NCBI GenBank assembly: GCA_965261775.1
Contig: OZ253477.1
Location: forward strand, 1,364,001-1,428,000
Length of the DNA stretch: 64,000 bases
Reading direction: 5' to 3'
From: G965261775 sp965261775
GTDB taxonomy: Bacteria; Pseudomonadota; Gammaproteobacteria; Eutrophobiales; Eutrophobiaceae
Part shown: positions 33,613 to 40,847 of the stretch, one piece after another
How the letters are laid out: every line of letters begins with the position of its first letter
How positions within the stretch are numbered: the stretch's first letter is position 1
Made by a program: the position numbers and the translations under genes
The notes under the pieces: model-generated
Seen by the model: the letters and a program-made list of their open reading frames with translations, nothing else
Databases searched by the model: none
Told to the model about the DNA's origin: nothing

Positions 33613-34794
33613 ATGAACAGGGGAAAAGGTGCCGCGCTGGCTTGGTTGCGCAAGGCGGCCAGTCAGGGAGACGCTGAGGCGCAATTCAATCTCGGGGTGG
33701 CGTATGACAACGGCGACGGCGTGGCGAAAGATTCCAGTGCCGCGTTGGTCTGGTATATCAAGGCGGCCAGTCAGGGACACGCTGAGGCGCAATTCAATCT
33801 CGGGGTGGCGTATGACAACGGCGACGGGGTGGCGATAGATACCCGCGCCGCTGTGGACTGGTACCGCAAGGCCGCCGATCAGGGATACGCTGAGGCGCAA
33901 TTCAATCTCGGGGTGGCGTATGACGACGGCGACGGGGTGGCGCAAGATTCCGGTGCCGCTGTGGACTGGTGGCGCAAGGCTGCCGATCAGGGAAACGCCA
34001 GGGCGCAATATAATCTCGGGGTGGCGTATGACAACGGCGACGGGGTGGCGCAAGATACCGGCGCCGCGTTGGCCTGGTATCGCAAGGCGGCCGAACAGGG
34101 GCACGCTGCCGCGCAATTCAATCTCGGCCAGAGGTATTTCAAGGGCGAGGGCTTGCCGCAAGATACTGCGACCGCTGTGGCCTGGTATCGCAAGGCGGCC
34201 GAACAGGGACTCGCCGAAGCGCAATCTATCCTTGGCTTGATGTATTACGGCGGCATAGACGTTGAACAGGATTATACGGAGGCAGTGAAATGGTTTCGCC
34301 TTGCGGCCGAACAGGGAGTCGCTGAAGCGCAATTTATCCTTGGCTTGATGTGTCACGATGGCAATGGCGTGCCGCAAGATTACAGTGCCGCCGTTTATTG
34401 GTATCGCAAGGCCGCCGAACAGGGACACGCCAAGGCGCAATTCAATCTCGGCGTAGCGTATTACAACGGGAGCGGTGTGGCGCAAGATTACGGTGCCGCC
34501 GTTTATTGGTATCGCAAGGTCGCCGATCAGGGATTCGACAAGGCGCAATATAATCTCGGCGTGATGTATGAAAACGGCGAGGGCGTGCCGCAAAGTTACC
34601 GGGAGGCTTATATCTGGTATTCAATAGCCGCGGCTAATGGAGACAAGCTGGCTACGGAAAACAGGGATAAACTGACTAAGCGGAATATTTTTGGTTTTCG
34701 TTTGTTGTCTGCAAGTGAAATTGCCACGGGGCAAGCTGAGGCCGTCCGCCGTGCTGAGGCAATCAGGGAGAAAATGGAGAATGGAAAAAAATGA
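33613..34794 (+). CDS. Sel1-like repeat protein without leader, with unique C-terminus
   Basis: 393 residues from the ATG at 33613. The first bases copy the family leader (ATGAACAGG) but after MNRGKG the sequence jumps straight into the middle of an SLR unit (AALAWLRKAASQ), so the signal peptide has been deleted. Nine SLR units follow; the later ones (LGLMYYGGIDVEQDYTEAVK) are older and more divergent. The last ~65 residues (SYREAYIWYSIAAANGDKLA onwards) are non-repetitive and look like the original C-terminal cap of the family. Confidence 0.88.
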   Translation: MNRGKGAALAWLRKAASQGDAEAQFNLGVAYDNGDGVAKDSSAALVWYIKAASQGHAEAQFNLGVAYDNGDGVAIDTRAAVDWYRKAADQGYAEAQFNLGVAYDDGDGVAQDSGAAVDWWRKAADQGNARAQYNLGVAYDNGDGVAQDTGAALAWYRKAAEQGHAAAQFNLGQRYFKGEGLPQDTATAVAWYRKAAEQGLAEAQSILGLMYYGGIDVEQDYTEAVKWFRLAAEQGVAEAQFILGLMCHDGNGVPQDYSAAVYWYRKAAEQGHAKAQFNLGVAYYNGSGVAQDYGAAVYWYRKVADQGFDKAQYNLGVMYENGEGVPQSYREAYIWYSIAAANGDKLATENRDKLTKRNIFGFRLLSASEIATGQAEAVRRAEAIREKMENGKK

Positions 34795-34928
34795 GTAATG
34801 GCGAGTTTCTTTTATTGGTTCTTGTTTGTGTTGGTCTTTTCCTTTCTACTTTGTCATTGCCTAGGGTGATAAAGATATCGGGTTTATTCTGTTTTTCTTA
34901 TTGTTGCGATCGCAGTGGGTTAAAATGA
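34791..34928 (+). CDS. Possible 45-residue membrane peptide
   Basis: The ATG overlaps the stop of the last SLR gene (ATGA). The product has a hydrophobic helix right after the start (FLLLVLVCVGLFLSTLSL) and a short tail with three cysteines. Translational coupling to the SLR gene is possible. No family is recognised and it may be chance. Confidence 0.35.
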   Translation: MSNGEFLLLVLVCVGLFLSTLSLPRVIKISGLFCFSYCCDRSGLK

Positions 34929-35273
34929 TTGAATTATCAGTTTTTGTTTTTGGTGGTTCCTTCATCACAGGAGCAACAAGCATTTGACGCGATACCTGGC
35001 TGAGCTTGACCTGCGCCTGAACACTAAAGGCATAGTGTCAAAGGACAGTCTGGATTGTGTGCAAGGTCTGGCGTGGGGCGAAAATTTACTTACAATGGTC
35101 TGATGACTATTCATGACGGATTATAATAACGTGTTGAAACAGATGGTCTGGCAAAAAACGTCTGGTGGCGTGAATAACACTTGTCAGATTATATCTATAT
35201 AATCTGTTGATGTTTTTGTTAGAACTATAACGACTGGACTGCCACGTTTAATCCATGGCGTAAATACCTGCAA
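34929..35273. other. cysH upstream region
   Basis: About 345 bp with no supported gene. It contains several GTCTGG-type words (around 35050-35165) and a perfect 22-bp palindrome listed separately. It should contain the cysH promoter. Confidence 0.5.
35185..35206. promoter_or_regulatory. Perfect 22-bp palindrome upstream of cysH
   Basis: CAGATTATAT, a CT centre, then ATATAATCTG: ten perfectly matched bases on each side. It lies 68 bp before the cysH start. The AT-rich stem suits a dimeric regulator's operator better than a terminator. The regulator is unknown; CysB sites are not usually this symmetric. Confidence 0.6.
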
Positions 35274-36014
35274 ATGGGCAAAATAGACTTTAATCCGAAA
35301 CGGCTGGCGATGGAGTATGATTCAAAGCCGTCGGCTTCAATCATTACACTGGCGCTGGAAAGCTTTGACGATATCGCGATTTCTTTCAGTGGCGCTGAAG
35401 ACGTCGTGCTAATTGATATGGCCAGCAGGATCAGGTCCGACATTCGTGTTTTCTCGCTTGATACAGGGCGGCTACACCCGGAGACTTACCGATTCATAGA
35501 GAAGGTACGCGCGCATTATCATCTTGAGGACATGGCTATCCTGTCCCCGGATGCCGACAGCGTACAGAAACTGGTACATGAGAAAGGGCTTTACAGTTTT
35601 TATAAAGATGGTCATCAGGAATGTTGCGGTGTTCGAAAAATAATACCCCTGCGTCGTCAACTCGCTACTCTCTCTGCCTGGATAACCGGTCAACGCAAGG
35701 ATCAAAATCCAGAGACACGTGCCAGCATTCCAGTCATTGAACGCGATGAAATCTTTTCAACACGTGAAAAAGAGCTGATTAAATTTAATCCGATTGCCAA
35801 CTGGAGCTCGGCGGACGTCTGGGATTACATCCAAAGAAATGGTGTGCCCTATAATCCCCTGCATGAACGAGGCTATATCGGCATTGGTTGTGAGCCCTGT
35901 ACCCGGCCTGTATTACCTGGTCAACACGAGCGCGAAGGTCGCTGGTGGTGGGAAGACGCCGCAAAAAAAGAATGCGGCCTGCACGAAGGTAACATCAAAA
36001 AACAGCCTTTATGA
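35274..36014 (+). CDS. cysH: Adenylyl-sulfate reductase, [4Fe-4S] type
   Basis: 246 residues. The nucleotide-binding start is ISFSGAEDVVL, with FSLDTGRLHPETY after it. The cluster cysteines are all present, CC at 117-118 (QECCGVRK) and CxxC at 206-209 (GCEPCTRP), with catalytic Cys 234 in ECGLH. E. coli CysH lacks the four cluster cysteines; enzymes that have them mostly use APS directly. The reaction yields sulfite for cysteine synthesis. It overlaps the thioredoxin-like gene by 4 bp, and cysB follows in the opposite direction. Confidence 0.94.
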   Translation: MGKIDFNPKRLAMEYDSKPSASIITLALESFDDIAISFSGAEDVVLIDMASRIRSDIRVFSLDTGRLHPETYRFIEKVRAHYHLEDMAILSPDADSVQKLVHEKGLYSFYKDGHQECCGVRKIIPLRRQLATLSAWITGQRKDQNPETRASIPVIERDEIFSTREKELIKFNPIANWSSADVWDYIQRNGVPYNPLHERGYIGIGCEPCTRPVLPGQHEREGRWWWEDAAKKECGLHEGNIKKQPL

Positions 36015-36343
36015 AAATCACCTTTGTAAAAAAGATAAAGACCGACGGCAGCGCCTGCCAGAAATGCGCTGAAATACAGACACGTCTGGAAAAAGACGGT
36101 TTGCTGAATAGTATTGATGAAACCCTCATCGCCGACGAACGTGATGACAATAGCGAGGGCATGCGGCTGGCCCGGAAATATGGTGCCAGCCGGGCCCCGT
36201 TTTTTATTGTTGAAGAAGAAGACGCCGAGCCCAGAGTCTACGATGTTTATTTCAAGTTTGTAAAAGAAGTATTACAGAAGGAAAGTAAGGAGCAGGATGT
36301 GGCGAAAGATATTATGGACGCACACCCTGATATCAATTTCTGA
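36011..36343 (+). CDS. Thioredoxin-like protein with CQKC motif
   Basis: 110 residues. The strand MKITFVKKI leads to the redox motif C16-Q-K-C19, and SRAPFFIVEEE contains the cis-proline expected in a thioredoxin fold. The total is close to a minimal thioredoxin or glutaredoxin but the motif differs from CGPC and CPYC. It overlaps cysH by 4 bp (ATGA). A dedicated electron donor for the reductase is the natural reading. It could also be a small disulfide carrier of another kind. Confidence 0.75.
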   Translation: MKITFVKKIKTDGSACQKCAEIQTRLEKDGLLNSIDETLIADERDDNSEGMRLARKYGASRAPFFIVEEEDAEPRVYDVYFKFVKEVLQKESKEQDVAKDIMDAHPDINF

Positions 36344-36347
36344 TCAG

Positions 36348-37319
36348 TTAATAGTCGGGAATAGTGATTCCCTTGAATATCTGTTCCAACTCATGCTTAT
36401 TGGCGTTCAGGCAACGCTGTACCAACGCCTGATTTAAGTGTGGCGCAAACAGTGTAATAAAATCATACATATATGCCCTTAAAAACGTGCCCCGCCGAAA
36501 ACCTATCCATGTGGTACTGGGCGCAAATAAATGGCGGACATCAATGATGGCCAGATCGCTGTCTTTCTCTTCTTCATAAGCCATGCTGGCAATAATGCCC
36601 ACACCCAGATTCATTTTGACGTAGGTCTTAATCACATCCGCGTCCGACGCGGTAAAGACAAGTTTCGGTTTAAGCCCGACCGCGTTAAAGGCCTGGTCGA
36701 GTCGTGAACGCCCGGTAAAGCCAAACACATAGGTGACTATCGGGTACTGCGCCAGCGTCTTGAGTGTCAGGGTCTCCACAGTCGCCAGGGGATGTTCATG
36801 GGTGGTAATCACGCTGCGATTCCAGCGATAGCAGGGCATCATGATCAGATCATCAAATAACTCCAACGCCTCTGTCGCTATCGCGAAATCAACCGAACCC
36901 TTTGCGGCCATTTCCGAGATTTGTACCGGCGTGCCCTGATACATATGCAAGGACACATTCGGATAGGAAGAGATAAATTCCCGAATAATATTCGGCAGAA
37001 CATATCGCGCCTGGGTATGCGTTGTGGCGATGGACAGACTGCCATGACGTTTATCGGTGAAATCGTCCGCCACCCGTTTGACGCCCTCAACTTTGCCCAG
37101 TATTTCTTCGGCCATCCCGATGATGATCTGACCCACGGGTGTCACACCGACCAGATGCTTGCCACTACGCTCAAATATCTGCACATTGAGTTCTTCTTCA
37201 AGCATGCGGATCTGCTTGCTTATGCCGGGCTGGGATATGAACAGGCTTCGGGCCGTCGCCGTGACATTCAGATCATGGTTGGCTACTTCCTGAATATATT
37301 TCAGTTGTTGTATTTTCAT
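36348..37319 (-). CDS. cysB: LysR-type regulator CysB
   Basis: 323 residues, the CysB length. The N-terminal winged helix (MKIQQLKYIQEVANHDLNVT, then ARSLFISQPGISKQIRMLEE) and the C-terminal end FLRAYMYDFITLFAPHL are typical of CysB/Cbl. The effector domain includes TTHTQARYVLP, where N-acetylserine or sulfate-related ligands bind in the family. It converges with the cysH pair (stops 5 bp apart) and is divergent from the permease at 37450. It should control sulfur assimilation genes here. Confidence 0.95.
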   Translation of the reverse strand: MKIQQLKYIQEVANHDLNVTATARSLFISQPGISKQIRMLEEELNVQIFERSGKHLVGVTPVGQIIIGMAEEILGKVEGVKRVADDFTDKRHGSLSIATTHTQARYVLPNIIREFISSYPNVSLHMYQGTPVQISEMAAKGSVDFAIATEALELFDDLIMMPCYRWNRSVITTHEHPLATVETLTLKTLAQYPIVTYVFGFTGRSRLDQAFNAVGLKPKLVFTASDADVIKTYVKMNLGVGIIASMAYEEEKDSDLAIIDVRHLFAPSTTWIGFRRGTFLRAYMYDFITLFAPHLNQALVQRCLNANKHELEQIFKGITIPDY

Positions 37320-37449
37320 TGTTTATGCTTTTTTAATAACTTTAAATTATAAAAATATAAATAACAATTCTTTCTAAGTATAGAAACCAGGCATTATATT
37401 GTTTCGTCTTTTTAAAGATTGAACGGAATTTGACTCCTCTGGAGAAACT

Positions 37450-38232
37450 GTGGATTTTTCTTTTGCCATTATAGGGTTTGCTGTCGGTTTTATTGTCGGT
37501 ATGACGGGTGTCGGCGGCGGCTCATTGATGACGCCGATACTGGTGCTTGGTTTTGGCATCAAACCCGCCGTGGCAGTGAGTACCGATTTGCTGTATGCGG
37601 CCATCACCAAATCAGCCGGTATATTTGTGCACCACAAAAACCGCAATATTCAATGGCGGACCGTGCTGTTATTACTGGTCGGCAGCCTGCCCGCCACCCT
37701 GTTGTCTTTAATGATTATCAGACAACTGGGCAAGACCGGCACAGATTATGACGGCCTGATTATCATTACCCTGGGCATCGCCCTGATACTGACTGCCGCA
37801 TTCCTCATCACACGCGACGGCCTGTCAAAGTTGAGCACAGACGAAACCGCCGTCATCGTCAGACTCGTTCAGCGTAAATACAGAAAATTGTTCACCGTTA
37901 TTGCTGGCGTATTGATTGGCACACTGGTGACCATATCTTCCGTCGGCGCGGGAGTGATTGGCACCGCTTTTTTATTTTTTCTGTACCCGCGCTATAAAAC
38001 CATACAGATTGTCGCCACCGACATCGCGCACGCAATTCCGGTCACTTTTATCTCCGGTATAGGCCATGCCTATCTTGGTACCGTCAATTATGAGCTGCTG
38101 CTTAACCTGCTGATTGGCTCCGTGCCGGGAGTTTATCTCGGGAGCCGTTTCGGGACGTTTTTACCGGATAAATTTATGCGACCGATACTGGCCACTATAT
38201 TGCTGCTGATCGGCATTCGGCTCTTGCTATGA
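37450..38232 (+). CDS. TSUP family permease (TauE/SafE-like)
   Basis: 260 residues, GTG start with CTCTGGAGAAA upstream. About eight hydrophobic helices and the family repeat motif GFIVGMTGVGGGSLMTPIL near the start, echoed by GTLVTISSVGAGVIGTAFL in the second half. TSUP permeases move sulfite, sulfonates or thiosulfate-type anions. Its position divergent from cysB points to sulfite or sulfate movement in assimilation. Confidence 0.9.
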   Translation: MDFSFAIIGFAVGFIVGMTGVGGGSLMTPILVLGFGIKPAVAVSTDLLYAAITKSAGIFVHHKNRNIQWRTVLLLLVGSLPATLLSLMIIRQLGKTGTDYDGLIIITLGIALILTAAFLITRDGLSKLSTDETAVIVRLVQRKYRKLFTVIAGVLIGTLVTISSVGAGVIGTAFLFFLYPRYKTIQIVATDIAHAIPVTFISGIGHAYLGTVNYELLLNLLIGSVPGVYLGSRFGTFLPDKFMRPILATILLLIGIRLLL

Positions 38233-38260
38233 TCTGCCAAACGGCCTTGCGTCAAGACAA

Positions 38261-38288
38261 TAAAAAAACCGCCTGGTTGACAGGCGGG
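38261..38288 (-). terminator. Rho-independent terminator of the YdcH-like gene
   Basis: On the minus strand CCGCCTG, a 5-base loop, CAGGCGG and a run of seven T. It lies 27 bp downstream of the stop of the gene at 38315-38539. Confidence 0.88.
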
Positions 38289-38314
38289 CTGATATCCGAA
38301 TTAAGGTTAAATTA

Positions 38315-38539
38315 TCAGGGACGACTATGCTTGAAATCTTCTATCATCACAGACATACAATCCTTGAGATTGAGTTTCTCCTTTTTTAATTCTTCAAGAG
38401 AAAGATCGTCCACCCCGATATTCCCCTCGTTGGCCTCTTTGACCCTGCTTTTCAGCGCGGTATATTTATCATGAAGTCTTTTGAAATCATCGTTTCCACG
38501 TAAAAGTGAGTCAACTATCTTCTGATCATATTCAAACAT
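38315..38539 (-). CDS. YdcH/DUF465 family small protein
   Basis: 74 residues, all helical. The DUF465 signature is present: a helix with DFKRLHDKYTALKSRVKEANEG followed by LSLEELKKEKLNLKDCM. The ribosome binding site is strong (AAGGAGGTTC). These small coiled-coil hairpin proteins are common in proteobacteria; their function is unknown. It has its own terminator. Confidence 0.88.
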   Translation of the reverse strand: MFEYDQKIVDSLLRGNDDFKRLHDKYTALKSRVKEANEGNIGVDDLSLEELKKEKLNLKDCMSVMIEDFKHSRP

Positions 38540-38866
38540 AAATGAACCTCCTTACTTATCGCGGTATTAGCAAATGATAAAAAGCCGTTGTGACCGATTC
38601 GCTGTTTTCATTGCCTACAGTATAACTGTAGAATACAAAACCGGCCCGGAAAAGGGAAAATATTTACGCTGGAATAATCAATCAACCAAAAAACCTTGCA
38701 GAGCATGATTCGAAACAAGATGGCATTGCCGGATTGTTCAGGCAATCATTTCCTCTTTGAGCGGATAACCCCGACTATCACATCACCTGAACCAATTAAA
38801 TTTTTTAATGCTGATGAATAACAAGCCAGCGATTCAATCACGTGTGTTCAAACACATTGTTACGCT
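38540..38866. other. Divergent control region with 17-bp inverted repeat
   Basis: About 325 bp between the YdcH-like gene and the metallohydrolase. It holds the inverted repeat CTACAG-TATAA-CTGTAG at 38615-38631. A second weak hairpin (TTGCC...GGCAA, about 38728-38750) is further on. No gene is seen. Confidence 0.55.
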
Positions 38867-39814
38867 ATGAATTGGAACAAGATCAAGCCTTTTTTTCATT
38901 ACCCTGTCCGGGTGGCGTGTCTGGTCTTTTCCGTTACCGGACCGGTGGCGGGGGCTACTGATGATTTTATTCTTGTCGAGGCAGCGGAAGGAGTGTATGT
39001 GCATCCGGGACGACATGTTTCGATCGACGTTGAAGGACATGACGATATCGCCAATATCGGCTTCGTCGTTGGTGATGACTGTATTGCCGTCATTGATACC
39101 GGTGGTTCGGTCAACGTTGGTGAACGCCTGCTTTCAGCAATACGCGGGATTTCGGACAAACCAATCTGTTATGTCATCAATACCCACATACATTACGACC
39201 ATATTCTGGGCAACAGCGTATTTGTCCGTGAGAAACCGGTTTTTGTCGGGCATCAAAATCTGGCTGAGGCGGTTGAGCAAAACCGCGAGTTTTTTCTGCG
39301 GGAATTTAGGGATAATCTGGCGGTCACTCCGGAACATCCGGCAGTCATTGCCCCTACGTTTCTGGTCGCAAAATCTCAAAACATTGACCTCGGCAACCGT
39401 AACCTCCACCTGATCGCCTATCCCGTTTCACACAGCCATAATGATCTGGTTGTCATTGATGATAAAACCCGTACCCTCTGGTCTGGCGACCTGATTTTTC
39501 GGGCACGCGTCCCGTCTCTGACCGGCAACCTGAAAGGCTGGATTGACACCATGGAGAAATTGTCAAGACTGCGGGTCAACAGCGTTATTCCCGGACATGG
39601 CGCCATTGCGGATTCGTTTGAAATCGCAATACGGCAACAACGGGATTACCTGACCACTCTGCTTGAGGAAACACGCAAGGCGATTGCGGCGGGACAATTC
39701 CTGAATGAGGCCGTTGAAAATATTGATCGACACAACAGATCAAACTGGCTGCTGTATGAGCATCAGCATCCTGCCAACGTTGAGCGCGCCTTTATGGAAT
39801 TGGAATGGGAATAG
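38867..39814 (+). CDS. SoxH-like quinoprotein relay zinc metallohydrolase
   Basis: 315 residues. A signal peptide (VACLVFSVTGPVAGA) is followed by a metallo-beta-lactamase fold: zinc motif THIHYDH at 106-112, PVSHSHNDLV and VIPGHG further on. The N-terminal wording EGVYVHPGRHVSID and IANIGFVVGDDCIAVIDTGG is that of the family found with PQQ-dependent or Sox systems (quinoprotein relay system zinc metallohydrolase). Located in the periplasm. No PQQ or sox genes are nearby in the window, so its partner is unknown. Confidence 0.85.
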   Translation: MNWNKIKPFFHYPVRVACLVFSVTGPVAGATDDFILVEAAEGVYVHPGRHVSIDVEGHDDIANIGFVVGDDCIAVIDTGGSVNVGERLLSAIRGISDKPICYVINTHIHYDHILGNSVFVREKPVFVGHQNLAEAVEQNREFFLREFRDNLAVTPEHPAVIAPTFLVAKSQNIDLGNRNLHLIAYPVSHSHNDLVVIDDKTRTLWSGDLIFRARVPSLTGNLKGWIDTMEKLSRLRVNSVIPGHGAIADSFEIAIRQQRDYLTTLLEETRKAIAAGQFLNEAVENIDRHNRSNWLLYEHQHPANVERAFMELEWE

Positions 39815-39852
39815 CTCTATAATCAGACGATTGTATAATGTGAGTGAACACT

Positions 39853-40194
39853 ATGCCCAATTACGACTATTTCTGCGAGGCCAACGGGAGAATCGTCGAG
39901 GTAAAGCACGGTATTGATACCAAGCTGAAAACCTGGGGGGAAGTGTGTTTTGCTGCCCAGATCCCGCTGGATGACGATACCGACGTCACGGCCCCCGTGA
40001 AAATTTTAATTCGCCCCGTCGGTATTCATATTCCCGTCGGTAATTCAACATTGAAAGAACATGGCTTCACCAAACTGGTAAAACGGGATGAAGGCGTGTA
40101 CGAAAATGTGACGGCCATCGACGATGAAAAAAGGTATATGAAGGCAAATGACAAATCATCCCTGCCACATCTGCATAAAAAAATATCCAGTTAA
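39853..40194 (+). CDS. Degenerate FmdB-like protein
   Basis: 113 residues from the ATG at 39853. The start MPNYDYFCEANGRIVEVKHG, and GEVCFAAQ near residue 32, follow the layout of the FmdB zinc ribbon (MPxYxYxCxxC), but each CxxC pair has lost one cysteine, leaving only C8 and C32. Zinc binding is therefore doubtful. The rest has no recognised domain. Two TATAAT-like boxes lie just upstream (39816-39837). Confidence 0.65.
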   Translation: MPNYDYFCEANGRIVEVKHGIDTKLKTWGEVCFAAQIPLDDDTDVTAPVKILIRPVGIHIPVGNSTLKEHGFTKLVKRDEGVYENVTAIDDEKRYMKANDKSSLPHLHKKISS

Positions 40195-40272
40195 CCCGAA
40201 TAATTCATGACAGGTGTCGGATCCAGGGCGTGGCGTATTGGCCAACAGCTTATCAACGCGGACCCATAGAAA

Positions 40273-40800
40273 ATGATCAGAAGTTTTAACGGCATATCTC
40301 CGAACATTCACACAAGTGCCTATATTGACGACACGGCGTTGGTTATCGGCGATGTCACCATTGGTGAGGATAGTTCCCTGTGGCCCATGACCGTCTCGCG
40401 CGGTGATGTCAATACTATCAGGATTGGCGTTAGAACCAATATTCAGGATACCTGTGTATTGCATGCAACGCATGACGGTGAATTTTCGCGTGGCGGTTAT
40501 CCGTTGATAATCGGCGATGAGGTAACAGTGGGGCACCGCGCCACGTTGCATGCCTGTGAGATCGGCAATTTATGTTTGATCGGGATGTCGGCGACGATTA
40601 TGGATGGCGTCGTACTGGGTGACCGAGTGATCATCGGCGCCGGCAGTCTGGTGCCGCCGGGAAAACAGCTTGAATCCGGCTGTCTCTATGTGGGCAGTCC
40701 GGTTAGAAAGGTCCGCGAATTAAACGAAAAGGAACATGCGCATATCAAGTATTCCGCAAGGCACTATATGCGATTAAAGGACCAGTACCGGACGGGTTAA
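40273..40800 (+). CDS. Gamma-class carbonic anhydrase family protein
   Basis: 175 residues of left-handed beta-helix hexapeptide repeats (for example IGDVTIGEDSSLWP, IGDEVTVG). The three zinc histidines are seen in VLHATHDGEF and VTVGHRATLHACEIG. This is the YrdA/CaiE-type branch, which is often annotated as gamma carbonic anhydrase although activity is proven only for some. Cytoplasmic trimer expected. It lies just upstream of mnmG in the same direction. Confidence 0.9.
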   Translation: MIRSFNGISPNIHTSAYIDDTALVIGDVTIGEDSSLWPMTVSRGDVNTIRIGVRTNIQDTCVLHATHDGEFSRGGYPLIIGDEVTVGHRATLHACEIGNLCLIGMSATIMDGVVLGDRVIIGAGSLVPPGKQLESGCLYVGSPVRKVRELNEKEHAHIKYSARHYMRLKDQYRTG

Positions 40801-40847
40801 AGCCGCCGCTGTTTTTTTATCGTTACGACCGTTATAATTGCCCCGCT

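Larger units (their letters stand above)
28130..34620 (+). repeat. 108-bp coding repeat array (about 54 Sel1-like units)
   Basis: A 108-bp unit recurs through six genes. Conserved DNA blocks include GCGCAATATAATCTCGGCGT, AACGGCGACGGGGTG and TGGTACCGCAAGGC. My count of NLG-type repeat starts by gene is 19 (both parts of the first), 11, 2, 7, 6 and 9. The units are nearly identical in DNA as well as protein, so recent duplication or gene conversion is likely. The same composition leaves long open frames on the opposite strand. Confidence 0.92.

Noticed and set aside
35750..35775. parS-like word containing CACGTGAAA inside cysH
   Set aside because: Only one half matches the parS consensus, and it lies in a coding region far from parAB.
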